64,000 bases of DNA, taken from Thalassolituus hydrocarboniclasticus (GTDB taxonomy: Bacteria > Pseudomonadota > Gammaproteobacteria > Pseudomonadales > Oceanobacteraceae). The first letter of the stretch is position 1, and every line of letters begins with the position of its first letter. The DNA is taken from NCBI RefSeq assembly GCF_025345565.1, contig NZ_CP054475.1:763501-827500 (forward strand). The letters are read 5' to 3'. Shown piece by piece: positions 16,100 through 25,058 of the stretch. The translations under genes and the position numbers were made by a program. Below the pieces are notes generated by a model that worked only from the letters and a program-made list of their open reading frames with translations, made no database searches and had not been told where the DNA came from.

Positions 16100-17284
16100 T
16101 CAGAACATATAACCCATCCCCAGATTAAAGCCATCGGCGTTACCGGCGTCTTGATTCTGTTGCTGGATATCGGCTTTAAATACAATGCCCTCAACCGGAT
16201 AATAATTAACACCGGCATCGCTCTGACTGGCGTTCATATCATCCTTCTGTGACCAGGCGCTCTGGCGGGCAAAAAATCCCCATTGTTCGTTCAGGCGGTA
16301 ATTCACTTCAACATAACCACCATCCTGCAGCGCTTTACCGGCAGCATCGGCGGCATTGCCACCCAGATCCCAGCGTGCGTAAAGCGCTTTGGTGGTGATA
16401 TCACCCAGCTGATAAATCATATGGGCGCCAACCAGTGTCGCATCGTCGGCATAAGAGATTTCTGCGCTCTGATCCAGATCCGGCTGATACTGCGCGTAAG
16501 CCGCCAGTTCCAGACCGGCGGTGCCGCGATAAACAACGCGCCCGGTTACGGCCAGATCGAAGGCATCGGCAAAAGAACCTTTCTGCTTACCGGATTTCAG
16601 ATCAAACGGATCGGCACTGCTGTCGTAGGTTGGATCATCGGTTTTCAGACCTTCAGAAATCATCAGGTCGTAACTGATGCCATTATCCAGCTGGTGGGTC
16701 AGGCTGATACCGGCCGAATACCAGGTGGTCGGGATAATGGTGGTTTCAATCACCGGTCGCTCAACACCGTAAAATGTCGGTGGCTCGTGGGTTTCATTAA
16801 TCATGCCTACCGGCATCAGCATCACACCGCTGCGGAACTGCATATTGCTCATCAGGTCGAGTTCAACGTAGGCCTGTTCAATTTCTACCGCGCCACGGGC
16901 GCCATCGCTGACCAGCGTGTGTTCCACTTCAAATTCAGACACAAAGCGTGCGCGGTCACTGAAGTCGTAGCCAAAAAACAGCACCATACGGTGTAAATCA
17001 ATCTGGCGGGTATCGGTGCCATCGACATCCAGATGGTTGTAATGCATTTCGCCATAACCGCCGATATGCACGTTTTTATTTGTCCCGGAAGATTGCTGAG
17101 CGGCCACGCTGTCCATGCTGTCGGCCATCGCATTCAGGCGTTCGTTCATGCTCTGTTCAAGCTGTTCGATACGTTTCTGCAGCTCGATAATGGTTTGCTG
17201 ATCATCAGCCTGAGCCAGTTGTGTATTGGCCAGTAATACCGCACCGGCTAACAGGGCGGCGTGTTTTTTCAGGTTGGCTTTCAT
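16100..17284 (-). CDS. Outer-membrane porin with N-terminal coiled coil
   Basis: A 394-residue outer-membrane beta-barrel. A signal peptide (LLAGAVLLANTQLAQA) is followed by a short coiled coil (IIELQKRIEQLEQSMNERL) and then alternating amphipathic strands ending in GMGYMF, with the C-terminal Phe needed for barrel assembly. The coiled-coil-plus-barrel layout recalls DcaP-like and OprO/OprP-like trimeric porins. It is the last gene of the imelysin cluster, 32 bp after the second imelysin gene, which suggests a solute handled by that system. Substrate is unknown. Confidence 0.82.
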   Translation of the reverse strand: MKANLKKHAALLAGAVLLANTQLAQADDQQTIIELQKRIEQLEQSMNERLNAMADSMDSVAAQQSSGTNKNVHIGGYGEMHYNHLDVDGTDTRQIDLHRMVLFFGYDFSDRARFVSEFEVEHTLVSDGARGAVEIEQAYVELDLMSNMQFRSGVMLMPVGMINETHEPPTFYGVERPVIETTIIPTTWYSAGISLTHQLDNGISYDLMISEGLKTDDPTYDSSADPFDLKSGKQKGSFADAFDLAVTGRVVYRGTAGLELAAYAQYQPDLDQSAEISYADDATLVGAHMIYQLGDITTKALYARWDLGGNAADAAGKALQDGGYVEVNYRLNEQWGFFARQSAWSQKDDMNASQSDAGVNYYPVEGIVFKADIQQQNQDAGNADGFNLGMGYMF

Positions 17285-17316
17285 TGACTATCTGCCCTTA
17301 TAAAATAATTAAAAAA

Positions 17317-18399
17317 TTAATCGCCGTCGGTAAAGTTGATGCCCAGATCAACTTCCAGCCCGTCCGGAATTTCACGTTTAAAATTGCCATCCAACTGCGC
17401 CGCCGAGGATTTAAATAACAGGGCATCCTGATTGCTGATGTTGTCCCGTGCGGCTGTAATATTCGAGCGCACAGCACTGACCGCCGCGTCGTAACCGGCG
17501 GCCGTCATCAGTGAGAACAGGCTCAGGGTGCTGGCGCTGTTGCCCTGTAAAATTTCTTCAATGCTGTCGATAGCGGTGGCCATTAACGGCCAGTTGTAAC
17601 CACTGCTTTGTGCGGCAACGGTGGCAACATTGCGTTGTTGTAAATAATCGAGAAATTCCTGCGCGCTGGTCAGCAGCTGGGTCAGGGCGGGGGTGCCATC
17701 ATCCAGTTGATTACTGAGAAATAACTCACGGTAAGGTTTGCCGGTGGCTTTGTGATTCAGCGTCCAGCCATTGTGGATGTAATCGGCTTTCACCTGCAGG
17801 GCGTTGCTGAGGCCGGTGAGAATGCCGCATTTGCGCGGCTGGGCCTGATATTCCGCAACAATATCGGCGGCGTTTGTGCTGGCATCGGCAGCGCGTTCAA
17901 ATACAGCAATTTCCAGTGCCAATAATCCCACGTACTGAAAATTACGGTTATCAAAGTAGCTGCTGTTTAATTCTGTAGTGTTGCCCAGCAGGGTATTGAT
18001 TTCACTTCTTACCGTGGCGCTGTAGTTATTACCGCGCTGGCGCAGGGAGTCGATATAAATGTATGGCGGAAATACCAGGTCGTCGTCGGCCGGGCCGAAA
18101 TTTAACGGCAATAAGCGATACCAGCTGTCGGCCAGTGTTCGCCATTGTTGTTGCACAGCCGTCAGTCCGGCGGCATCCGGAGCGCTGCAGAACGCTTCAG
18201 CCTGATTGGTTAATGCAGCGCTTTGGCTGGCGAAATCATTAACCGCCGGAATAATGCTGTTGTCGGTCAGTTCCTGCAGCGCCTTATCCAGTGATGATTG
18301 CGTGACGGTGACCGGATCATTAACGCGTTCTCCACCGCAGGCGGTTAATAACAATCCGGCAGCAGAAAACAGGAGTGAACGAAACAATAAAAAATTCAT
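17317..18399 (-). CDS. Imelysin-family lipoprotein (second copy)
   Basis: A 360-residue periplasmic lipoprotein: lipobox LLLTAC at about residue 21, followed by a helical imelysin domain. The family motif region reads GLLALEIAVFE, where related proteins have GxHxxE; the His is therefore not conserved here while the Glu is. Imelysins include EfeO-like iron-binding proteins and the IcmP protein of Pseudomonas. It lies 7 bp after the DUF1513 gene in a five-gene operon. I infer a metal-binding or scaffold role rather than a protease role. Confidence 0.85.
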   Translation of the reverse strand: MNFLLFRSLLFSAAGLLLTACGGERVNDPVTVTQSSLDKALQELTDNSIIPAVNDFASQSAALTNQAEAFCSAPDAAGLTAVQQQWRTLADSWYRLLPLNFGPADDDLVFPPYIYIDSLRQRGNNYSATVRSEINTLLGNTTELNSSYFDNRNFQYVGLLALEIAVFERAADASTNAADIVAEYQAQPRKCGILTGLSNALQVKADYIHNGWTLNHKATGKPYRELFLSNQLDDGTPALTQLLTSAQEFLDYLQQRNVATVAAQSSGYNWPLMATAIDSIEEILQGNSASTLSLFSLMTAAGYDAAVSAVRSNITAARDNISNQDALLFKSSAAQLDGNFKREIPDGLEVDLGINFTDGD

Positions 18400-18406
18400 G
18401 GGTTGC

Positions 18407-19627
18407 TCAACTGATGGTGTTCAGGGTTAAAGAAATCATGTGATTGTCCCAGTGCATTGCAGGAATCTGCAGCCGCAGACCGGGCTGTTCCTGCAGGGTT
18501 TTTGCATCGATACGGCGCAGCTGGCCGGCGGAATTGGACAATACAAAACAGCGCTGATCATGGCTTACGGTCAGGCCGCAGACATCGTGAAAGGCGTGAT
18601 AGCCGAGCAGTTCATAGCGGTCGAGATGCCAGAAAGCGACCAGATTGCCACGCGGGCTGCTGAAACCGGCAATGCGCTCGCCGTTATGCACGGCAACACT
18701 GCCCATGTAGTCGTTAAACTGACTGAGCAGCGGCACAGGGGCTGGCAGCGGCTGCAGTGTTTTACCCGGTGTGTGCACGGCTCCGGGGGCGACAATATGG
18801 TTGTCTGCCATCGCGGCCCGCTGCACCTGAGTGGCCACGGCGACGGTGCCGTCGGCGGCAATATCCAGATGGCGGATGCTGGCTTTGGCTTCGGTCAGGG
18901 TCTGTTCGTCGAGCAATACACCATCGCTGGCGCGCAGGTAGCTCAGGCTGGAACGCATGGTGTCGAGGTTAAGAATTTTACGTCCGCTGTCCGGGTGGGT
19001 GCGCAGACCGCCGTTGGCGACGACCAGTGTTTTTCCATCGGGCATCATTTTTAATTCGTGCGGACCAATACCGTGGCTGTCGAACTCCCCCAGCCATTGA
19101 TAGGTGCTGGCATCGCGTACCACGATTTTTCCCCGGCCGGAGACAAAATCAGACTCTGTGGTAAACAGCTGCCGGCCATCGGCGCTGAAGCAGGCATGAC
19201 CGTGCAGATGGCGTCCGGGCTGACAGGCAAAACGGGCCGTTATGTCGCCACTGAGCAGATTAACCTCCACGCACTCGGTGCCGGGCTGGCGCGAGACCAT
19301 CAGCACGGAATCCGGGCGCAATGGATGCTGTACTGCGCCATGGCCGCGGAAACCACTGACTGCGGCATGGGCGCTCTGGCCTGCAGAGCCTGCCGCGGGC
19401 TGCACCCAGCCCAGGCCGAACTGGCTGGCATCACGGCCCTGAGCGGAGACCCAGAATTCCTGCGCTGCGGAGGATGAGTCGGGTGCTTTATTGCAGGCGC
19501 TGAGCAAGCCGGCGGTTGCCGGTGCAAGGCCCAGAGCCAGCAGTGTTTTTAAGGTCTGGCGGCGTTGCTGACCCTGTTTATGCAGGTCAGTCGCCGTTGA
19601 AGCTGAAGATCTGGATTTCATATTCAT
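18407..19627 (-). CDS. DUF1513 exported beta-propeller-like protein
   Basis: A 406-residue exported protein. The N-terminus has RRQTLKTLLALGLAPATAG and then LLSAC, which reads as a lipoprotein signal, possibly Tat-type through the RR pair. The rest shows repeated propeller-like blades (GHACFSADGRQLFTTESDF, KMMPDGKTLVVANGG, LDIAADGTVAVATQ). DUF1513 proteins are commonly found beside imelysin and di-heme DUF1111 genes. Activity is unknown. Starts at codon 1 or codon 3 are equally possible. It follows the di-heme gene by 5 bp. Confidence 0.85.
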   Translation of the reverse strand: MNMKSRSSASTATDLHKQGQQRRQTLKTLLALGLAPATAGLLSACNKAPDSSSAAQEFWVSAQGRDASQFGLGWVQPAAGSAGQSAHAAVSGFRGHGAVQHPLRPDSVLMVSRQPGTECVEVNLLSGDITARFACQPGRHLHGHACFSADGRQLFTTESDFVSGRGKIVVRDASTYQWLGEFDSHGIGPHELKMMPDGKTLVVANGGLRTHPDSGRKILNLDTMRSSLSYLRASDGVLLDEQTLTEAKASIRHLDIAADGTVAVATQVQRAAMADNHIVAPGAVHTPGKTLQPLPAPVPLLSQFNDYMGSVAVHNGERIAGFSSPRGNLVAFWHLDRYELLGYHAFHDVCGLTVSHDQRCFVLSNSAGQLRRIDAKTLQEQPGLRLQIPAMHWDNHMISLTLNTIS

Positions 19628-19632
19628 TCCAC

Positions 19633-21153
19633 TTACAGCGATTGGACAAAGCGGATCAGAGCCTTGCGCTCATCGGCCGGCAGATTAACAAAGGCCTGGC
19701 GTGCACCAAGGGCTTCACCGCCGTGCCAGACAATGGCTTCTTCGACTGAGCGGGCGCGGCCATCGTGCAGCAGAGTGGTGCTGCCATTGATCTGTTGGCT
19801 CAGGCCCAGTCCCCACAGTGGTGGCGTCCGCCATTCGCGGCCATCGGCGGCGTAGTCCGGGCGCTGGTCGGCCAGTTCTTCGCCCATGTCGTGCAACAGC
19901 AGATCACTGTATGGCCAGATAATCTGCTTACTCAGATGAGGGAATTCGCGGCTTTCGCCGGTGACAAAGGATGGCTGATGGCAGCCCGCACAGCCGCTCC
20001 GATAAAACAGTGAGCGCCCGGCAATAACGTCTGCATGATCGGCATCCCGGCGTTGTGGCACTGCCAGATTGCGGTTGAAATTGATCACCAGCTGCAGCAG
20101 TTTTTGCGGCAGCTCCGTTCCCTGTTGATCATTGCCCTGCTCATCATTGCCAGTAGCTTGCTGCAAACAGATGGTTTGCGCGTCGGTGCAGGGCTGAGCC
20201 GGAAACAGTGGGTTACTGATGCCAACGTCGTTGGCAAAGGCACCGGCGACCACCATCGCCATGGTTGGGCGGTTGGCTTTCAGGCCAAAACGACCGGGGA
20301 CGGTTTTGTGTTGCTCGACATCCCAGACCTGATTGACCCGGCCGGAAATACCGTCCTGATTGCGGTCGTGTTCATCGGCCAAAGCATCAATATCGGCCTG
20401 AGCAATTAACTCCAGCAAACCCATGCCATGAATCGGCGGCGCGACCCTGAGACTGAACAGTGTGTGCTCGTGCAGCGGACCATAACCCAGCTTGCGGATA
20501 TCGGCTTCGGGCCAGCGCAATTCAATCTGCTGGCCGTCGGGGTAAGTAAACCAGCGGGTCTGCCAATTGAGATAAACGTAGGCTTCCGGTGCGACTTCAT
20601 CGGTTCTGGCCAGATCGTTCTGACTGCTGCGCAGCTGATGGGACAGTGCGGTTGACTGGCTTTGCAGCTGATCGCCATACACAGGTTCGGGAATGACACC
20701 GGCAACCGGATCAGACCCCGGCAGACTCAGCCGCAGGAAGGCATTAAACAGCGGGCTGTTGTTATCGGCCGGAACCGAACCACGGCCGCCGTTAATGTGG
20801 CAGGCCAGGCAGGTGCGGGCGTTATACAGCGGGCCCAGACCATCGCGTGCGGTGGTGGCGGTCGGCGCCTTTACCCAGGGTTGGTGCGCCAGTGCTTTAC
20901 CAGCAAAAAAGTCGGCTTTGGCACTGACGGGTAAATTGGTGACGGGTTTTTCGTAGCTGGCAAAGGGCATGATGGCACTGCTGCCCGTGCCACCGGGCAG
21001 GCGTTCACTGTCGCTTAATGCGGGTATAACTGGCCCCGCTTCTGCATTTTCTGATGCTACATCAGGCTGGCAGGCACTCAGGCTCAGTACGGCAGAAAAG
21101 ACAAAAGCCAGCCGGGTAAAACCCGGCTGGCTGAGTATCGATAATGCGTTCAT
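19633..21153 (-). CDS. Di-heme c-type oxidoreductase, DUF1111 family
   Basis: A 506-residue periplasmic lipoprotein with two c-type haem motifs: CLACH (about residue 116) and CAGCH (about 385). A signal peptide with lipobox LSLSAC precedes them. The family is called di-heme oxidoreductase or 'thiol oxidoreductase', but its substrate is not established. I chose the ATG at 21153 (MNALSILSQPG), which gives a normal signal peptide; the frame is open to 21264 and overlaps the upstream imelysin gene. It lies 10 bp after that gene, so the two are co-transcribed. Confidence 0.88.
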   Translation of the reverse strand: MNALSILSQPGFTRLAFVFSAVLSLSACQPDVASENAEAGPVIPALSDSERLPGGTGSSAIMPFASYEKPVTNLPVSAKADFFAGKALAHQPWVKAPTATTARDGLGPLYNARTCLACHINGGRGSVPADNNSPLFNAFLRLSLPGSDPVAGVIPEPVYGDQLQSQSTALSHQLRSSQNDLARTDEVAPEAYVYLNWQTRWFTYPDGQQIELRWPEADIRKLGYGPLHEHTLFSLRVAPPIHGMGLLELIAQADIDALADEHDRNQDGISGRVNQVWDVEQHKTVPGRFGLKANRPTMAMVVAGAFANDVGISNPLFPAQPCTDAQTICLQQATGNDEQGNDQQGTELPQKLLQLVINFNRNLAVPQRRDADHADVIAGRSLFYRSGCAGCHQPSFVTGESREFPHLSKQIIWPYSDLLLHDMGEELADQRPDYAADGREWRTPPLWGLGLSQQINGSTTLLHDGRARSVEEAIVWHGGEALGARQAFVNLPADERKALIRFVQSL

Positions 21154-21163
21154 TGGCGGGTGA

Positions 21164-22648
21164 TTATTCGTCACAGGATACCAGCGGGTCCTTTGTATCA
21201 CAGGCGGATGCGTCAGGATCAACAACAGAACCACTGATGCCGAGGGTGGTGGCAATTTCTGCAATCAGTGCCGACTGAGTATTGAGCGCAGTGATGGTTT
21301 TATAGACCGGGTTATTGGCGGTCTGATTGGCGGCCATAATCAGCACGTCAAAGGGTTCGCCGGCACGGGCCTTAGCATCAATGGCCGTGTAGTGGGTTGC
21401 GGTGGTGGTCAGCGCTGTTTCGACACGGGTGGCCAGTTCTGCTTTACCGGCATCGCGCAGGTAATCGTCGATACCATAGCCATTGGTAATGGCACGGGTG
21501 GTGACGTTGTCGGTACCGTCCAGTGTGCTGTCGTAACCGGCATAAGCACCGTAGTAACTGTTGGCTACGCCTTCTGCATCCAGCCAGATATCACGGTGGG
21601 TGTTATCGGAGAAGCAGCTGTGTTCGTCTTCCTGAGAGTTGGCGCTGAAGGCAATCTGCATACGCTCACCGGCCAGTTCGCCTTCGGACAGCGTGCCCAT
21701 ACCGGTCAGAATTTCTGCCAGTTTTTGTTTGGCCTGTGCTTCGCTGGTCACCGTGGTGAAGGCGGTGCGGTAAGCCGCACCGGCTTTCCAGCCATCGCGT
21801 ACGGCTTCGAGATCGGCAATCAGTTTATCCACCGCAACGGCCATAAACTGGTGACGACGATGGGAGAGGGTATTGGCGTTGTAGTCTGTGGTTGTGCCAT
21901 CAAAACCCGGAACGAAATCGCTCAGCGGACGCTGGCCACCGTGGTTAAACACATAAGATTTCACGGCGCTGTCACGGTCTGTACCGTCAGTCGTGTTGCC
22001 GGTGGTGTTCAGATCCTGACCCCACAGCATAAATTCGATGGCGTGGTAGCCGGCAATCACATCGTGCTCATCATCGGCGGTGGCGGTATTGGCCAGCAAA
22101 TCAGCGTTAATGATCACATTGGTGTTGCCAATGATGTTGTCAGCATCGTTGTTGGTGGCGTGGGTCGCATCAATGGCGCCGTTGCCGTTAATGCCGGCGC
22201 TGTTGGCGGTCACACCAATCTGGTCGGTACCAAAGTCGCTGCTGTTGGTTTTGACGTAATCGATCAGGGCTTCACCCAATGGCCAGGCGTTGATATCGCC
22301 TTCCGGGCCGTTTTCGCTGCTGTAGTCTGTTGAGTCAATCGGGCTGTTACGGAAACGATAAACTTCGCTCTGGCCGTAAGGTTCGCGCGCAACCAGCCAG
22401 GCTTTCTTCGCTGCTTCCAGGTTGGCTTCAGTCGGATCTGCACGGAAGGTTGCCAGTGCAGTTTTCAGGTCGATGGCGGTATCGACGGCATCACTGTAAA
22501 CGGCCAGGGCGATATCGGCATTGGTATTCAGAACCTTCTGCACATTCGGCAGGTTGATAACGGAGGAGTCTGAGTCGCTGGATGATCCACCGCAAGCGGT
22601 CAGCAGTGTGGCGGTGGTGATACAGGCTGCAAGCTGTGTCAGTTTCAT
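21164..22648 (-). CDS. Imelysin-family lipoprotein (IrpA/IcmP-like)
   Basis: A 494-residue lipoprotein and first gene of its operon. Lipobox LLTACGG at residue 17-23 is followed by an acidic linker and an imelysin domain. The GxHxxE motif is intact in GYHAIEFMLWGQDLN. Relatives include cyanobacterial iron-regulated IrpA and Pseudomonas IcmP (insulin-cleaving metalloproteinase). The ATG at 22648 (MKLTQLAACI) follows CAGGATC. A promoter with a Fur-like palindrome over its -35 lies about 110 bp upstream, so iron control is likely but not shown. Confidence 0.88.
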   Translation of the reverse strand: MKLTQLAACITTATLLTACGGSSSDSDSSVINLPNVQKVLNTNADIALAVYSDAVDTAIDLKTALATFRADPTEANLEAAKKAWLVAREPYGQSEVYRFRNSPIDSTDYSSENGPEGDINAWPLGEALIDYVKTNSSDFGTDQIGVTANSAGINGNGAIDATHATNNDADNIIGNTNVIINADLLANTATADDEHDVIAGYHAIEFMLWGQDLNTTGNTTDGTDRDSAVKSYVFNHGGQRPLSDFVPGFDGTTTDYNANTLSHRRHQFMAVAVDKLIADLEAVRDGWKAGAAYRTAFTTVTSEAQAKQKLAEILTGMGTLSEGELAGERMQIAFSANSQEDEHSCFSDNTHRDIWLDAEGVANSYYGAYAGYDSTLDGTDNVTTRAITNGYGIDDYLRDAGKAELATRVETALTTTATHYTAIDAKARAGEPFDVLIMAANQTANNPVYKTITALNTQSALIAEIATTLGISGSVVDPDASACDTKDPLVSCDE

Positions 22649-22753
22649 GATCGGATCCTGTTTGGGCAGAAATGAATGGCGGTGACAGTTGTAAGCCGGG
22701 TAATGCAGGCTGGACTGGCTGTCGTACATCTGTAAAAAAGTGTCAGGATGCGC

Positions 22754-22787
22754 AATCTAGTGCAAATGCAAATAGTTTGCAACTGCA
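22754..22787 (-). promoter_or_regulatory. Imelysin-operon promoter overlapped by a Fur-like palindrome
   Basis: On the minus strand, -35 TTGCAA (22782-22777) and -10 TAGATT (22759-22754) are 17 bp apart. The palindrome at 22761-22787 has inner arms TGCAAA and TTTGCA around TAG and outer TGCA repeats. By my count it matches 11 of 19 positions of the Fur consensus. It lies between divergent genes and may also act on the MauG-like gene. Confidence 0.55.
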
Positions 22788-22875
22788 TAGGTTAATGTTG
22801 TTGATTCGTATTTTATATCCACACTCTGTGTAGTAGCATTGCCGCCTGAATTGTTGCTGTCAGGCGGATTGGGTT

Positions 22876-24120
22876 ATGAATAAAGGGTTGTTTTTTCCGT
22901 TGTATGTCGCTCTGGCGGTGGCTGTAGTGGCCGTTAGCGGCTGCGGTGGCAGCAGTGGCGGCTCTGACAGTCCGGCCTTTGCCAGCAAAGAAGCGTTGGG
23001 TGAAAGCCTGTTTCATGACACCCGTTTGTCTGCCAACCGCACTCAGTCCTGTGCGACCTGCCACAACCCCGAGCATGGTTTTGTTGATAACCGCAGTGGC
23101 GCAGACGGCAAGGTGAGCCCGGTTTCCCGTGGCGATAACGGCACGTCGTTTGGTGATCGCAATGCTCCGACTGCAGCCTATGCGCGCTTCAGTCCGGCGT
23201 TCAGTCAGGGCAGCCATACCCGCGCAGCGGAAACCGTGCCGGGCAGCCTGAAAGAATACAGCGGTTATATTGGTGGTCAGTTTCACGATGGCCGCGCCAG
23301 TGGTCTGGCACAGCAGGCTGCCGGGCCACCACTGAACCCGATAGAAATGGGCATGGAAAACAAAACAGCCGTGGTTAACCGGTTGCTGGAAAATAATGAC
23401 TACGCTGAGGCTTTCAGTCAGTTGTATGGACTGGATCTGACCGCTGATGCTGATGCCGCCTATGCAGCAATGACCGATGCCATTGCGGCTTTTGAGCGCA
23501 GTAATACCTTTGCCCCTTTCGATTCGAAATACGACCGCTCGTTACTGCCAGTGGGGGATGCTAATCGCTATGTTTACGATGCGCTGGATAAAGCCACGCT
23601 GGGCAAGTCACTGTTTTTCAGTCAGTTCACTAACTGTGGCGCCTGTCATCAGTTAAAAGCCAAGGGGATGCGCGGGGAAACCTTCAGTAATTACGAGTAC
23701 CACAACATTGGCGTACCGGTGAATGCCGCTGCCCGTGCGCTGAGCGGAGTAAGCGACAGCGATGATGGCCTGCTGGCGAATCCGGACGTCACGGATGAGA
23801 TGCAGCGCGGTAAATTTAAAGTTCCGACACTGCGTAACGTCGCGGTCACCGGCCCCTATATGCATAACGGCGTGTTTGCCGATCTGGCGACGGTGGTACA
23901 GTTTTACGATCACTTTAAGACCGGGTCGGATTTTGCGGAAAATCCGGAAACCGGGCTGCCCTGGGCCGAGCCGGAAATCAGCGCCAACATGAGTAACGAC
24001 GATTTGCAGCAGGCACGGACTTTATCGGAGACAGAAGTCACCGCACTGGTCTGTTTCCTGCGCACCCTGACCGACGCCCGCTATGAGCCTTTGTTACCGG
24101 ACGATGGCTTGTGTGACTGA
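22876..24120 (+). CDS. MauG/cytochrome c peroxidase-family di-heme lipoprotein
   Basis: A 414-residue periplasmic lipoprotein: lipobox VAVSGC near residue 22, then two haem c sites, CATCH (about residue 56) and CGACH (about 256). The C-terminal VPTLRNVAVTGPYMHNG is typical of bacterial cytochrome c peroxidase and MauG relatives. Members reduce H2O2 or carry out oxidative protein modification. It is divergent from the imelysin operon and shares the intergenic operator, so it probably belongs to the same system. Substrate is unknown. Confidence 0.88.
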   Translation: MNKGLFFPLYVALAVAVVAVSGCGGSSGGSDSPAFASKEALGESLFHDTRLSANRTQSCATCHNPEHGFVDNRSGADGKVSPVSRGDNGTSFGDRNAPTAAYARFSPAFSQGSHTRAAETVPGSLKEYSGYIGGQFHDGRASGLAQQAAGPPLNPIEMGMENKTAVVNRLLENNDYAEAFSQLYGLDLTADADAAYAAMTDAIAAFERSNTFAPFDSKYDRSLLPVGDANRYVYDALDKATLGKSLFFSQFTNCGACHQLKAKGMRGETFSNYEYHNIGVPVNAAARALSGVSDSDDGLLANPDVTDEMQRGKFKVPTLRNVAVTGPYMHNGVFADLATVVQFYDHFKTGSDFAENPETGLPWAEPEISANMSNDDLQQARTLSETEVTALVCFLRTLTDARYEPLLPDDGLCD

Positions 24121-24205
24121 GAACCACTGAGCAGATAAACGCAATTCTGCGCCAGCTGTTGTAGGCTGTCTGTGACCGGATTGAGCGACAGGCGGAGGAA
24201 GCGTT

Positions 24206-24985
24206 ATGCAGGCGGTTCTCTTTGATATCGATGGTGTGCTGTTATTTAAAGGCGCAGCACTGCCCGGTGCTGCGCAAACCCTGAGTTGGGTGCAGCAGCA
24301 GGGCATTCCTTACCGGTTTTTAACCAATACCACCTCCAAACCCGCCAGCCGTATTGCGGCCGATCTGCAGGCCGCCGGTATTGCTGCGCACGAAGCCGAT
24401 GTTCTGACCCCGCCGATTGCCGCGCGGCTGTGGCTGCAGCAACAGCGCAAGCAGCGTCTGCATGTGCTGTTACCGCAGGCGGTGTACAGCGAATTCGGCA
24501 TGTTTGAACTGAACGGCGGTGAGGAGGCCGAGGCGCTGGTAATCGGTGATATGGGGACGGGTTTTACCTTTGAGGTGCTGAATCAGGCGTTCCGGGTGCT
24601 GATGGCTGATCCTGATATTCCCTTGCTGGCGTTAGGTATGACGCGCTATTTCGCTGCCGCCGATGGGCTGCAGCTGGATGTCGGTCCCTTTGTGAAAGCG
24701 CTGGAATACGCGACTGGGCGTGAGGCGCTGGTGATGGGCAAGCCGGCGGCCTCATTTTTTCAGCAGGCCTTAGCGGCACTGAATGTTACGGCAGCGCAAA
24801 CCCTGATGATCGGTGATGACCGCCTCGGTGATGTGCTGGGCGCTCAGGCCTGTGGCATTCATGGCGCACTGGTGCGTACCGGCAAATACCGGCCGGGTGA
24901 TGAAGACGCCGACAGTGCCGGATTGCAGCCGCAATACCTGCTGGATTCTGTCGCTGCTTTACCAGAGCTCTGGCGCAGCTTATAG
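24206..24985 (+). CDS. HAD-superfamily class IIA phosphatase (NagD/LHPP-like)
   Basis: A 259-residue cytoplasmic HAD hydrolase. Motif I is FDIDGVLL (nucleophile Asp and acid/base Asp), motif II is FLTNTTSK, motif III Lys is in MGKPAASFF and motif IV is MIGDDRLGDVLGAQ. The IIA cap fits NagD-type sugar/nucleotide phosphatases or LHPP-type phosphohistidine phosphatases; I cannot choose. GGAGGAAG precedes the ATG by a good distance. It appears to be transcribed with or just before tapT. Confidence 0.87.
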   Translation: MQAVLFDIDGVLLFKGAALPGAAQTLSWVQQQGIPYRFLTNTTSKPASRIAADLQAAGIAAHEADVLTPPIAARLWLQQQRKQRLHVLLPQAVYSEFGMFELNGGEEAEALVIGDMGTGFTFEVLNQAFRVLMADPDIPLLALGMTRYFAAADGLQLDVGPFVKALEYATGREALVMGKPAASFFQQALAALNVTAAQTLMIGDDRLGDVLGAQACGIHGALVRTGKYRPGDEDADSAGLQPQYLLDSVAALPELWRSL

Positions 24986-25058
24986 CCGTCTTCGCGTTAG
25001 CCCCTGTGCAGGGTAGAATGCGCGCCTTTTCTTTATTCACCTGTGGGTAACAACGCCA

